From Brumimicrobium sp033722555 (GTDB lineage: Bacteria; Bacteroidota; Bacteroidia; Flavobacteriales_D; Crocinitomicaceae): a stretch of 64,000 nt of DNA. The stretch spans positions 8,485 to 72,484 of the forward strand of contig JAWVYS010000012.1 in NCBI GenBank assembly GCA_033722555.1, written 5' to 3'. Shown here in pieces: positions 43,342 through 52,668 of this stretch (its first letter is position 1; each line of letters starts with the position of its first letter). The notes beneath the pieces are model-generated. The model did no database searches and was not told where the DNA came from. It saw nothing but the letters and a program-made list of their open reading frames with translations. A program made the position numbers and the translations under genes.

Positions 43342-46300
43342 ATGTTGATGACAAAAGTACTTAAAATACTAGGGAAATTTATTCTCACGATCGTTGAGTA
43401 CAGTTTGATTCTCGTCATTTTTCTGGCTTTTGCCATCCGAACCACCCAGTTTCAGACTTTTTTGGGAAAACAGGGAGCTAAATATCTTTCTAATCGTATC
43501 GGAGCGAAGGTGGAGATTGATGAGATTGGAATCATCTTTTTTGATCGGGTCTATCTTAGTGATCTTTACATTGAAGACCATCATGCCGACACGCTTGCCT
43601 TTATTGATGAACTCTATGTCAATGTCAGTGATTTCAACCTCGATTATCTGAAATTTGATATAGATAAGGTAGGCCTTGAAAACAGTGTGGTTCGGTTAAG
43701 AAAATACAAGGGAGAAGAAGACCTGAATTTTCAGTTCATCATCGATGCATTCGAAACAGAAAAAAAGGATGAAGAAACACCCCCTTTTGAAGTTAATCTC
43801 AGTGAATTGGAACTAACCGATATTGATTTCAGTTATACGGATCAAAACAGCAGAAAATCAGATTACGGAGTGGATTTTACAGACCTTAATCTTCGTTCTA
43901 TTGATTTATTGGCCAATGAAATTAAGATTTTACCGGATAATTATAAAGCACTGATAAATAATCTGGCCTTCGAAGAAAAGAGCGGATTGAAGCTTAAAGG
44001 ATTTAAAACCGCTGCCCTTTTCAATGACGAAGGATTGCGATTGGGAGCAACGAAACTACGGACGGAAAATTCCAAACTGAATTTCGAATCTTTCAGGCTG
44101 ATTACTAATAACCTTTCTGATTTCAGCCATTTTGTTGATTCTGTTTTACTTGAGTCAGATATATCCGAATCTCAGGTTGCTCTTGATGATATAGCACTGT
44201 TTGCCCCACAATTGAAAGGAATGACGGATATCATACGATTGAAAGGTAAAACAAGGAATTCGGTAGCGGATTTAAAAATAGAAGACCTGAATCTGGCATT
44301 TGGAAGTGATTCGCACATTTCCGGAACTTTTTATCTTCCCGATTTTGAGCGGTTGGAAAAAGAAGATATCCGACAGTCTATTAAATCCTATAAGATCCTT
44401 ACAAGCGATCTTGAAAGTATCAGAATGCCTGACTCGATGGAAGAAAGATTTATCAGGCTGCCCGAGGCTGTTCGTAATCTTGGATATGTGAGTGGATATG
44501 ATCTGAGGGTAAATGGAAAGGTTCATGACCTCTGGGTGGATCTTCATACCATGAACACAGGGATGGGGGATGTTAATTTCACAGAGCCTTTCAGGATGGT
44601 TAGCGATACAACATTTGCTTCTTTTGAAATTACTCCACAGGGCTCGACGGGCAGATCAATACTTATCACTGAACTTGAGGTGGGAAGAATCATAGGGTCC
44701 TCCGAGGTCGGTGTCGTAAACGGATCGGTTGGATTGAAGTCAGTACGCTTTGATGAAAAGGGAATACGTGCCCAAAAATTAAACGGTGTATTTGATAATA
44801 CCGCGCTCTCCGGATATAAATACAAATATATTTTTGTTAAAGATCTTGATTATACGCTGAGTCAGAAACGGAATTCTCAGGAGAATAACATTAATGGACT
44901 GGTTTACGTGAGGGACGAAAACCTGGATTTGACGTTCAACGGTTCAGCATCCTTCGGAAATGAGATTCTTATCAATGCTTTACTGGATATCGAATGTGCT
45001 CATTTGTATAAGATTCATCCTTCCCTTAAGGAGAGAGGTGAACTTTACGCATCTCTAAAACTATTTGGATCCGGACGTAATTTCAAAACGTTTAGCGGAA
45101 GCCTGGAAGTAGACACATTGTTTTATTCTGAGAACGGAGAAAATTTTGCAATTGATCATCTGTTGGCCGATCTAAAACGCACCAAAGAAAAAGATCTTTT
45201 TAGCATAAATTCCAACCTGATAGATGCCAGAATGGAAGGAAAGGTGGATTTTATGGCCGTAAAGGATAATATTTTGTATCAGATCGCCAGTATTTTCCCT
45301 GCCTTTTTGCCTGATCAACGGGAAGCGAAGGATCCCGACAGTAGTTTTGATTATGAGGTTCACGTTAAACGGATCAATCCGGTTCTCGATGTATTAGTGC
45401 CGAAACTTCAGATTGCGGATAATACTGATATCGTTGGGTCTTATAACGGCGCAAAGAATACCTTCAACCTGAATATTAACTCAAAATACATCGCTTATGC
45501 AGAAGGTAAATTTCAGGAAATCAGTATGACTCAGGAATTTTATAACGACGAACTTCTTGCGCTTTATAAAATAGATTCCATTTATATAAGTGATTCTCTG
45601 GCCTTTCAGGAAATACATTTTACAGGACTGGCAGCAGACGGTTTTATGGATTCTCAGCTGATTTTCCATGATACCAAGCACTCCCGATCGAATTTACAGT
45701 GGTACACGCATTTTTATGATAAAACAGGATTTGAGGTAGATATTCGACCTTCCTATTTTACCATCCGGGATTACAAATGGAACCTGAATCAGGATGCCTA
45801 CCTTAAATATTCAGACGAATGTATTTTGGTGGAGGATTTTAAGCTACAAAAGGAAAATCAGTATATAGCCGTGAACGGCCAGGTTTCAGAATATCCATCA
45901 GATCACCTTAACCTCGATATCATGAATCTGAACCTGGCAGATGTAAGTGCTTTTATGGGGACAGATATGGATCTGTCCGGAAAAGCAAATATCGTAGGTT
46001 ATATTTCGGAACCTTTTGACGATTTCAAATTCTCCGGTGAAGCCATTGTGGAAAATCTTTTCATCAACAAAACAGAAGTGGGAGATATAAGCTTTGCTGC
46101 TGATTACCTTTCGGAACAGGAACGTATTAAGATGTTCGGTGATATTTTCTTCAAAGGGGAAAAGACTTTCGCTTTTGACGGGCATTATAATCTCGCTAAA
46201 AAGGTTGAAAATAAACTCGATTTTTCCATGATATTTAGAAATACAGATATATCTGTGGTCAACGAATTTCTGGATCCTGATGTAGTTTCCGGTATCGAAG

Positions 46301-47961
46301 GAAAGCTCAAAGGTTCTTTTGATCTAAAAGGAACGATCGAAAAACCCGAACTTACAGGAAAGGTCGATTTCAATAACGGTAAGGCGAATCTGACTATTCT
46401 GGGAGCGGATTTCTTCTTCGATGGTAAGATTGAATCCGTAGTAGATGGGTTTTATATCAACCAGATGCCTCTGACGGATGAAGAAGGAAATACAGGGTTT
46501 GTTAACGGATCTTTATTCCACGATAACTTCGACAATTTCTTTTTCGAATTGTTCTTCAACCTGAGAGACCATCCGACCCGAAGAGATCCCAAAGACCGCT
46601 CCAAACCTGAAAAGATTGAACGTTTTCTTGTCATGAAAACCGAATATTCCGAAGATAGCCCCTATTACGGAACAGCTTATGTAACAGGGACTTCTACGGT
46701 CAGCGGTTATACGGATAACCTGACTATCGAGGTGGATGCCAAGACCCAGCGGGGAACCAAGATTAATTTCCCGATGTATGGACCTACCACTATAGAGGAA
46801 GAAGAATATATAACATTTAAAAAACCGGAAAGTGATCTTGATGATCTCGAGAAGGAAATTGATTTCACAGGAGTAGATCTTTCACTGAACTTCGACGTTA
46901 CCCCCGATGCAAAAGTACGACTCATATTTGACGAAACAATCGGTGACGAACTGAATGCGAGCGGTGAAGGAAATATAAGAATGACCCTGGATCAATACAA
47001 TGATTTAGCTATTAACGGTACGTATACCGTTGCGGATGGTGTCTATAATTTTGTGATGGGTCCTTATAAACAGAACTTTAATATTGCCAAAGGAGGAACT
47101 GTTAGATGGTCGGGAGATCCTTACAGTGCTTATCTTGATATTCAAAGTTATTACAAAACCAGCGCTGATTTGTCTGTTGTAATGCCCAATGTACTTGAGG
47201 GTCGTGGGTCAGAAAATGAGGAGATACTTGCTTATTTAAAGTTGGAAGGGGAGATCATGAATCCTGAGATCTCTTTTGATATTGAAGCCCCTAAAGCTAC
47301 CGAAACGGAAAAGGCGGTAATCTCACGGATTAAGAGCGATCAGGATGAACTGAACCGTCAGTTTTTTGCTCTGATAATTACGAAAGGATTTTTACCGCTC
47401 TCCGGACAAGGGGGAGGAGGAGGAGGAAGTCCTATTCTGGATCTTGCTGAAACCCAAATAAACTCTGTACTGGGAAAAGTTTCGGAGGACTACAAAATGA
47501 ACGTAAACCTTCAAAGTGATCAGCAATCCGGCCAGGTAACCGGTGAATTTGGAATTTCTAAGGGCTTTCTAAATGATCGACTGCTTGTTTCCGGGTCATT
47601 TGGTGTTTCCGGTTCATCGCCACAGGGCGGACCAAATGCAGGCGCGGCTCAGAATAATGTGATCGGTGACGTTGAGGTTGAATATTTACTGAATGAACCC
47701 GGTACCTTCAGGGTTAGCGCGTTTAATGAATCAAATGCTAACCAGGTGATACAGGTGAATAACAGAGGACAATTTACTCAGGGCATCGGGGTCAGTTATA
47801 AAGAAGATTTTCATACTTTAGAGGACTTCAAACTGTTTCAGTTCATTGCGAATTTATTCAGGAAAAAAGAAAATCGCGTAAAACTGGTTGATAAACAGAA
47901 TAAAAAAGTACCTATTCCTAAGGAATATTTAGATAAAAACGGAATAAAAGAAGAGGAATGA
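43342..47961 (+). CDS. tamB: TamB, translocation and assembly module inner-membrane component
   Basis: A 1539-residue AsmA/DUF490 family protein. N-terminal membrane helix (about 8-30), a long periplasmic beta-taco of amphipathic strands (about 35-1200) that could move lipid or substrate between membranes, and the conserved C-terminal DUF490/TamB domain (about 1000-1460) before a charged tail. Gly-rich turn QGGGGGGSP near 1355. Works with TamL (12271). ATG at 43342 or 43348; the TTG at 43336 is in the promoter. 4-bp overlap (ATGA) with the biotin carboxylase gene. Confidence 0.9.
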   Translation: MLMTKVLKILGKFILTIVEYSLILVIFLAFAIRTTQFQTFLGKQGAKYLSNRIGAKVEIDEIGIIFFDRVYLSDLYIEDHHADTLAFIDELYVNVSDFNLDYLKFDIDKVGLENSVVRLRKYKGEEDLNFQFIIDAFETEKKDEETPPFEVNLSELELTDIDFSYTDQNSRKSDYGVDFTDLNLRSIDLLANEIKILPDNYKALINNLAFEEKSGLKLKGFKTAALFNDEGLRLGATKLRTENSKLNFESFRLITNNLSDFSHFVDSVLLESDISESQVALDDIALFAPQLKGMTDIIRLKGKTRNSVADLKIEDLNLAFGSDSHISGTFYLPDFERLEKEDIRQSIKSYKILTSDLESIRMPDSMEERFIRLPEAVRNLGYVSGYDLRVNGKVHDLWVDLHTMNTGMGDVNFTEPFRMVSDTTFASFEITPQGSTGRSILITELEVGRIIGSSEVGVVNGSVGLKSVRFDEKGIRAQKLNGVFDNTALSGYKYKYIFVKDLDYTLSQKRNSQENNINGLVYVRDENLDLTFNGSASFGNEILINALLDIECAHLYKIHPSLKERGELYASLKLFGSGRNFKTFSGSLEVDTLFYSENGENFAIDHLLADLKRTKEKDLFSINSNLIDARMEGKVDFMAVKDNILYQIASIFPAFLPDQREAKDPDSSFDYEVHVKRINPVLDVLVPKLQIADNTDIVGSYNGAKNTFNLNINSKYIAYAEGKFQEISMTQEFYNDELLALYKIDSIYISDSLAFQEIHFTGLAADGFMDSQLIFHDTKHSRSNLQWYTHFYDKTGFEVDIRPSYFTIRDYKWNLNQDAYLKYSDECILVEDFKLQKENQYIAVNGQVSEYPSDHLNLDIMNLNLADVSAFMGTDMDLSGKANIVGYISEPFDDFKFSGEAIVENLFINKTEVGDISFAADYLSEQERIKMFGDIFFKGEKTFAFDGHYNLAKKVENKLDFSMIFRNTDISVVNEFLDPDVVSGIEGKLKGSFDLKGTIEKPELTGKVDFNNGKANLTILGADFFFDGKIESVVDGFYINQMPLTDEEGNTGFVNGSLFHDNFDNFFFELFFNLRDHPTRRDPKDRSKPEKIERFLVMKTEYSEDSPYYGTAYVTGTSTVSGYTDNLTIEVDAKTQRGTKINFPMYGPTTIEEEEYITFKKPESDLDDLEKEIDFTGVDLSLNFDVTPDAKVRLIFDETIGDELNASGEGNIRMTLDQYNDLAINGTYTVADGVYNFVMGPYKQNFNIAKGGTVRWSGDPYSAYLDIQSYYKTSADLSVVMPNVLEGRGSENEEILAYLKLEGEIMNPEISFDIEAPKATETEKAVISRIKSDQDELNRQFFALIITKGFLPLSGQGGGGGGSPILDLAETQINSVLGKVSEDYKMNVNLQSDQQSGQVTGEFGISKGFLNDRLLVSGSFGVSGSSPQGGPNAGAAQNNVIGDVEVEYLLNEPGTFRVSAFNESNANQVIQVNNRGQFTQGIGVSYKEDFHTLEDFKLFQFIANLFRKKENRVKLVDKQNKKVPIPKEYLDKNGIKEEE

Positions 47962-49418
47962 AGAAAGTATTAGTTGCCAATAGGGGAGAAATAGCAAGAA
48001 GAATTATCAGGACGCTTCGATCGATGAATATTCGTTCGGTAGCGGTATATTCAGAAGCCGACAGAAATGCTCCGTTCGTTCATGAAGCGGATGAAGCTGT
48101 TTTCATAGGACCTTCTCCCTCCTCCGAAAGTTACCTCGTACAGGAAAAGATACTTAAAGCAGCCAAAGATCTTAATGTAGATGGAATACATCCCGGATAC
48201 GGTTTTCTTTCCGAAAACGCCGATTTTGCGCAAAACGTGCGTAAAGCAGGAATCAAACTTATCGGACCGAGTGCGGAAGCCATGAAGATCATGGGGGACA
48301 AGCTCAGTGCAAAACAAGCTGTGAAGAAATATAACGTTCCACTCGTTCCGGGAATAGATGAAGCCGTTTCAGATTTTAATGAGGCAAAGAAAATTGCAGA
48401 ACAGATTGGTTTCCCCGTTTTGATTAAAGCATCTGCCGGAGGAGGTGGAAAAGGAATGCGCCTTGTCGAAAAAGGGGAAGATATGCAGGAGCAAATGAAA
48501 CTTGCGCAGTCTGAAGCGCGTTCTTCTTTTGGCGATGACGCTGTTTTTGTTGAGAAATTTGTAACGAAACCACGTCACATCGAAATTCAGGTATTTGCTG
48601 ATGATCATGGTAACGTAATACACCTTTTTGAAAGGGAATGCAGCATTCAACGACGTCATCAGAAGGTAATTGAGGAAGCACCCAGTTCTGTATTAACGCC
48701 TGAATTACGAGAAGAAATGGGTAAGGCGGCTTGTGATGTTGCTCGTGCTTGTAATTATTCAGGTGCAGGTACAGTTGAATTTCTCCTCGATGCAAACCAT
48801 GATTTTTTCTTCCTTGAAATGAATACTCGTCTTCAGGTGGAACACCCTGTTACTGAGGAAATAACTGGACTCGATTTGGTTGAATGGCAGATCCGAGTGG
48901 CCAACGGGGAGAAATTACCGAAAAGACAGGAAGAAATATCCATCAACGGACATGCAATGGAGGTGCGGGTATATGCCGAAGATGCACTGAATAATTTTAC
49001 CCCTGACATCGGAACACTCCGAAGATATCGTAAACCGAAAGCCGATTATATCCGTATCGATGACGCGTTCGAAGAAGGCATGGAGATCCCGATTTTCTAT
49101 GATCCTATGATCGCCAAACTTGTGACATGGGGCAAAGACAGAACAGAATCCATTGAAAGAATGATCAAAGCAATTGATGCTTACGAAATTTCAGGATTAA
49201 GGACTACGCTTGATTTCGGGAAATATGTCATGAAGCATCCTGCCTTCAGAAGCGGAGATTTCGACACGAATTTTGTGAAACATTATTTTTCAGATCCCCA
49301 GGTGTTGCATGAGGCGCAGGAAGAAGAGAAACGGGCGCTGGTTGCCTCTGTCGATGATATTTGGGATAAACTTCTCGAAAATAACAAGAGAGAATTTGCT
49401 TCCAAGCAGTTGGATTAA
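47958..49418 (+). CDS. accC: Biotin carboxylase subunit of an acyl-CoA carboxylase
   Basis: A 486-residue ATP-grasp enzyme that carboxylates the biotin of a carrier protein using bicarbonate and ATP. N-terminal VLVANRGEIARRI, HPGYGFLSEN near 74-83, glycine loop KASAGGGGKGMR near 156-167, catalytic EMNTRLQVEHPVTEE near 288-302. No biotin-carrier or carboxyltransferase gene adjoins it. Given the methylmalonyl-CoA mutase genes 5 kb away it may serve propionyl-CoA carboxylase rather than, or as well as, acetyl-CoA carboxylase; this is inference. Overlap with tamB suggests co-transcription. Confidence 0.9.
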   Translation: MKKVLVANRGEIARRIIRTLRSMNIRSVAVYSEADRNAPFVHEADEAVFIGPSPSSESYLVQEKILKAAKDLNVDGIHPGYGFLSENADFAQNVRKAGIKLIGPSAEAMKIMGDKLSAKQAVKKYNVPLVPGIDEAVSDFNEAKKIAEQIGFPVLIKASAGGGGKGMRLVEKGEDMQEQMKLAQSEARSSFGDDAVFVEKFVTKPRHIEIQVFADDHGNVIHLFERECSIQRRHQKVIEEAPSSVLTPELREEMGKAACDVARACNYSGAGTVEFLLDANHDFFFLEMNTRLQVEHPVTEEITGLDLVEWQIRVANGEKLPKRQEEISINGHAMEVRVYAEDALNNFTPDIGTLRRYRKPKADYIRIDDAFEEGMEIPIFYDPMIAKLVTWGKDRTESIERMIKAIDAYEISGLRTTLDFGKYVMKHPAFRSGDFDTNFVKHYFSDPQVLHEAQEEEKRALVASVDDIWDKLLENNKREFASKQLD

Positions 49419-49548
49419 TCCTGAAAGTAAATCGGGTAACTGTTTTGGGTAACTGAAATTTTTGGGCAAATAACTTGTCGAAGGCCTTAAAGTGGCAAGA
49501 ATTATCCTATTTTATAATTTTGTCAACCGGAAATTCTCAAGCAAAGGT

Positions 49549-49556
49549 TATCTTTG
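49549..49556 (+). promoter_or_regulatory. -7 box of the ychF promoter
   Basis: TATCTTTG, exact TAnnTTTG, 18 bp before the ychF ATG. Confidence 0.6.
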
Positions 49557-49574
49557 CACTCAAAATAAAGAAAC

Positions 49575-50672
49575 ATGGCGCTTAAATGTGGAATCGTAGG
49601 TTTACCGAATGTTGGAAAATCTACTCTTTTTAATTGTTTATCCAATGCTAAAGCACAATCGGCAAATTTTCCTTTTTGTACTATTGAGCCAAACGTAGGA
49701 ACGATCTCTGTTCCGGATCCCAGACTCGAAGCACTGGAAAAACTGGTTAAACCACAAAAAGTTGTTCCAACCACCATCGAGATCGTTGATATTGCAGGAC
49801 TTGTAAAAGGGGCATCAAAAGGTGAGGGGTTAGGGAATCAGTTTCTCGCTAATATTCGTGAGACGGATGCTATAATACATGTGTTGAGATGCTTTGATTA
49901 TGGAAATATAGTTCACGTCGACGGCTCTGTAAATCCGATGAGGGATAAAGAGGTTATAGATTACGAACTTCAGCTCAAGGATCTCGAAACAATTGATAAG
50001 AAAATAAACAGCTTGCTTCGCACGGTTAAATCAGGTGATAAGGATGCAGTTAAGCAGTTTGAACTAGCCGAAAAGATTAAGCGTCACCTCGAAACCGGTA
50101 ATTCGGTTCGGTCCATGGAATTTACGGATGCTGAGAAATCGATTGTTAAAGATTTTCAGTTGATTACCTCAAAGCCTGTTTTGTATTTGTGTAATGTAGA
50201 TGAAGGATCGGTTAAGACAGGGAATAAATATGTCGATGAAGTAAAGGAAGGAGTGAAGAATGAAAACGCAGAGGTACTTGTGATTGGTGCAAAGATTGAA
50301 GCGGATATCACAGAACTAGATACTTACGAAGAAAGACAGATGTTTCTTGAAGAACTTGGACTTGAAGAGCCTGGTGTAAATCGTTTGATTAGAGCAGCCT
50401 ATAAGTTACTGAATCTTGATACATATTTCACAGCTGGAGAAAAAGAGGTAAGAGCTTGGACGGTAAGAAAAGGCTCTACAGGCCCTCAGGCGGCCGGAGT
50501 TATCCATTCCGATTTCGAAAAAGGTTTTATTCGGGCAGAAGTAATGAAATATGATGATTTTGTATCATTGGGTTCTGAGCATGCCGTTAAGGAAGCCGGG
50601 AAATTTAAGATAGAGGGTAAGGAATACATTGTTCAGGACGGGGATATCATGCATTTCAGATTCAATGTTTAA
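49575..50672 (+). CDS. ychF: Redox-regulated ATPase YchF (OLA1 family)
   Basis: A 365-residue Obg-family P-loop ATPase. G1 GLPNVGKST at 8-16, G2/G3 region DIAGLVKGASKGEGLG, G4 variant NVDE (Asn-x-x-Glu instead of NKxD, which gives ATP rather than GTP preference), a coiled coil about 125-190 and a C-terminal TGS domain about 280-365. It associates with ribosomes in stress responses. It is monocistronic, ending in a terminator. Confidence 0.96.
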   Translation: MALKCGIVGLPNVGKSTLFNCLSNAKAQSANFPFCTIEPNVGTISVPDPRLEALEKLVKPQKVVPTTIEIVDIAGLVKGASKGEGLGNQFLANIRETDAIIHVLRCFDYGNIVHVDGSVNPMRDKEVIDYELQLKDLETIDKKINSLLRTVKSGDKDAVKQFELAEKIKRHLETGNSVRSMEFTDAEKSIVKDFQLITSKPVLYLCNVDEGSVKTGNKYVDEVKEGVKNENAEVLVIGAKIEADITELDTYEERQMFLEELGLEEPGVNRLIRAAYKLLNLDTYFTAGEKEVRAWTVRKGSTGPQAAGVIHSDFEKGFIRAEVMKYDDFVSLGSEHAVKEAGKFKIEGKEYIVQDGDIMHFRFNV

Positions 50673-50703
50673 AAAGAGATTTATTCAAATTTGCAAATAA
50701 AAA

Positions 50704-50730
50704 AAACCGGGAAGTGAACCCGGTTTTTTT
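50704..50730. terminator. Bidirectional terminator between ychF and the 50747 gene
   Basis: Perfect stem AAACCGGG (50704-50711) / CCCGGTTT (50719-50726) with an A-run on the left and a T-run on the right; serves both convergent genes. Confidence 0.9.
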
Positions 50731-50746
50731 GTTGAAGTACATCCTA

Positions 50747-51463
50747 TTAATTTACAATCTCGTCGTAGTACTGATTCCATTTCTCATATTCCTCGAAATG
50801 TTCTGCACCCCAGTTCATGATTTCCTTGGCCTGATCCTCTTGTCTCCCTTCTACAAGGCATTTAGCTGATTCATACAACCCAAACATGATCATTTGTTTG
50901 TCTGCTTCAGACCAAGTAGAAGCATCCGCAGCTTTTATAAGTTCTTCCGCTTCTCTCCATTTGGATCTTGCTGTGGCCTTATCGCTGTTTCTGTATCGGC
51001 AAACGGCCTCCAGAAGTTTACCACTGATATTGTCTCTGTCGAACTTATATATTCTCATCACCCATCCAAATGCACGACGGTGTTCTCCTGCTTCAAAATC
51101 GTTTTGAATAATTTCTAAAAGTGATAATTTTAATTCATTGAAAAAATCGGCGTATTTTTCTCTAACCTCTCCGGTTTCATCCTTTCTTCCTAATTTTCCT
51201 ACTGTCGAAAGTGCGTCCTTATAAGCATTTTTATAAGCTTCATCCCTGTCTCCTACAAATGAAATTTTGTACTGACCGTAGGCAAGGTAATAATAGGGGA
51301 GTGCATCGTTTTCCGTTTTACTCTTTAAAGTATATTTTTCAGCTTCTTTGATCAACTTTTCCCAGTCACCATCAGCTTTAAGAATTAATAGATCCTGATA
51401 ATCCTGTGCTATAGTGAAAGTAGAAATTATTAAACCGACAAAAAGTGTAAATAAATTTTTCAT
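50747..51463 (-). CDS. Secreted helical protein of unknown function
   Basis: A 238-residue protein with signal peptide (cleaved after IAQ at about 20). The mature part is all-helical and acidic with TPR-like spacing (LPYYYLAYGQYKIS, KATARSKWREAEELIKAA) and is probably a periplasmic repeat protein. No family was named. It has its own terminator and an upstream region with three TTAAC repeats. Confidence 0.68.
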   Translation of the reverse strand: MKNLFTLFVGLIISTFTIAQDYQDLLILKADGDWEKLIKEAEKYTLKSKTENDALPYYYLAYGQYKISFVGDRDEAYKNAYKDALSTVGKLGRKDETGEVREKYADFFNELKLSLLEIIQNDFEAGEHRRAFGWVMRIYKFDRDNISGKLLEAVCRYRNSDKATARSKWREAEELIKAADASTWSEADKQMIMFGLYESAKCLVEGRQEDQAKEIMNWGAEHFEEYEKWNQYYDEIVN

Positions 51464-51511
51464 TTTAAAATTTTTAATTTATCGAAGTTCAATTTTTATG
51501 CCTAAAAGACC

Positions 51512-51538
51512 TATTAACATCTCTTTAACAGTTAACGG
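51512..51538. repeat. Three closely spaced TTAAC/GTTAA repeats upstream of the 50747 gene
   Basis: The plus strand reads tattAACatctctttAACagttAACgg: three TTAAC units within 27 bp, about 50-75 bp before the minus-strand start at 51463. Their position is consistent with a regulator-binding cluster, but no regulator is known. Confidence 0.3.
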
Positions 51539-51593
51539 TATTTTGAGTTAATAATACGTAAATTTATACAAATTGTGACGGAAAAGGATGAAA

Positions 51594-52661
51594 TTATTCC
51601 GGTTTTCTATCTTCTAAAAGGTATGTCCAAGGTTTGAGATGCGGATAGAATTCAACAATAACTTTGATGGTCGCCAATAAAGGAACCGTAAGTATAACTC
51701 CTAAAATTCCCGCCAAAGTTCCCAGGATGACAAGAGATAGCAAAATAATGAGGGGATTTACGTTCACGCTGCTTCCCATTACCCGTGGTGTGATGAAATT
51801 CCCTTCCAGAAACTGCACGACCGCGAATATCCCAATCACCCCTAATGCGTACCATCCAGAATCTTTGGTGATTAAAGCAAATACTACAGGGAATAATGCA
51901 CTGATAACAACTCCGATATATGGTATAGGAGCCAGAACGGCAGCAATGATGCCGAAAAACAGTGCATGGTCGATACCGAGTAACAGCAATCCAACATAAG
52001 TCAACACTCCAATAATCAACGAAATAAAGATCAGGCCTCGCAAATACATATAAAGGCTTTTTCTAACCTTTTTAATAATGACTCGTCCCCGACTTCGGTT
52101 ATTATCTTTTTGCTGGTAGGCTTCAATAAATTTGAAAACATTGTCTCTGTATAATAGCATGAAAAAAATGTAAATCGGACAGGTAATCAGAAAAAGCAGG
52201 GTATTTTTAAAACCTACAAAACTGTCTCTTACCAAAGAAAGCAGTGTGCCTTTAAGTTCAGTCAGGTTTTCCCTGATTGTCTGCATATGATTATTTATAT
52301 ATGACTGAAAAGCATCCGAAATCAAGGGCAGATCATTCACGTCGAGGTATTCCTCATCCTCTATCATAGGGGTCAGGTCTTTAATTATTTCCTGACTTTG
52401 AATAACTATTACAAAAACCACAGCTATAACCACTATGGATAATGAGAGAACTGTGATAAAGGCAGACAATCCTTTCGGGATTCCTTTATCTTCCAGAAAT
52501 GAAACTATAGGCAATAAAATGACAGAGGCAAGACCGGCGAATAAAATAGGCATTACCGTTTTACCGAAAAAATAGATGACAGTCAGGACTACGAATGTGA
52601 TAAACAGACTTTTAGCAGATCTGTCTAAGGAGGATTTCTTTTGTTTTGAGCCTGAAGTCAC
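51594..52661 (-). CDS. AI-2E family membrane transporter
   Basis: A 355-residue integral membrane protein of the PF01594 (AI-2E/PerM) family. Eight or so hydrophobic helices with a soluble insert about 100-160, and the family's C-terminal LSLVILGTLAGILGVILTVPLLATIKVIVEFY. Members include PerM and Na+/H+ antiporter-like proteins; autoinducer-2 export is reported for some but cannot be assumed here. It is 7 bp downstream of mutB on the same strand, so it is the last gene of that operon. Confidence 0.85.
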   Translation of the reverse strand: MTSGSKQKKSSLDRSAKSLFITFVVLTVIYFFGKTVMPILFAGLASVILLPIVSFLEDKGIPKGLSAFITVLSLSIVVIAVVFVIVIQSQEIIKDLTPMIEDEEYLDVNDLPLISDAFQSYINNHMQTIRENLTELKGTLLSLVRDSFVGFKNTLLFLITCPIYIFFMLLYRDNVFKFIEAYQQKDNNRSRGRVIIKKVRKSLYMYLRGLIFISLIIGVLTYVGLLLLGIDHALFFGIIAAVLAPIPYIGVVISALFPVVFALITKDSGWYALGVIGIFAVVQFLEGNFITPRVMGSSVNVNPLIILLSLVILGTLAGILGVILTVPLLATIKVIVEFYPHLKPWTYLLEDRKPE

Positions 52662-52668
52662 TGAATTG

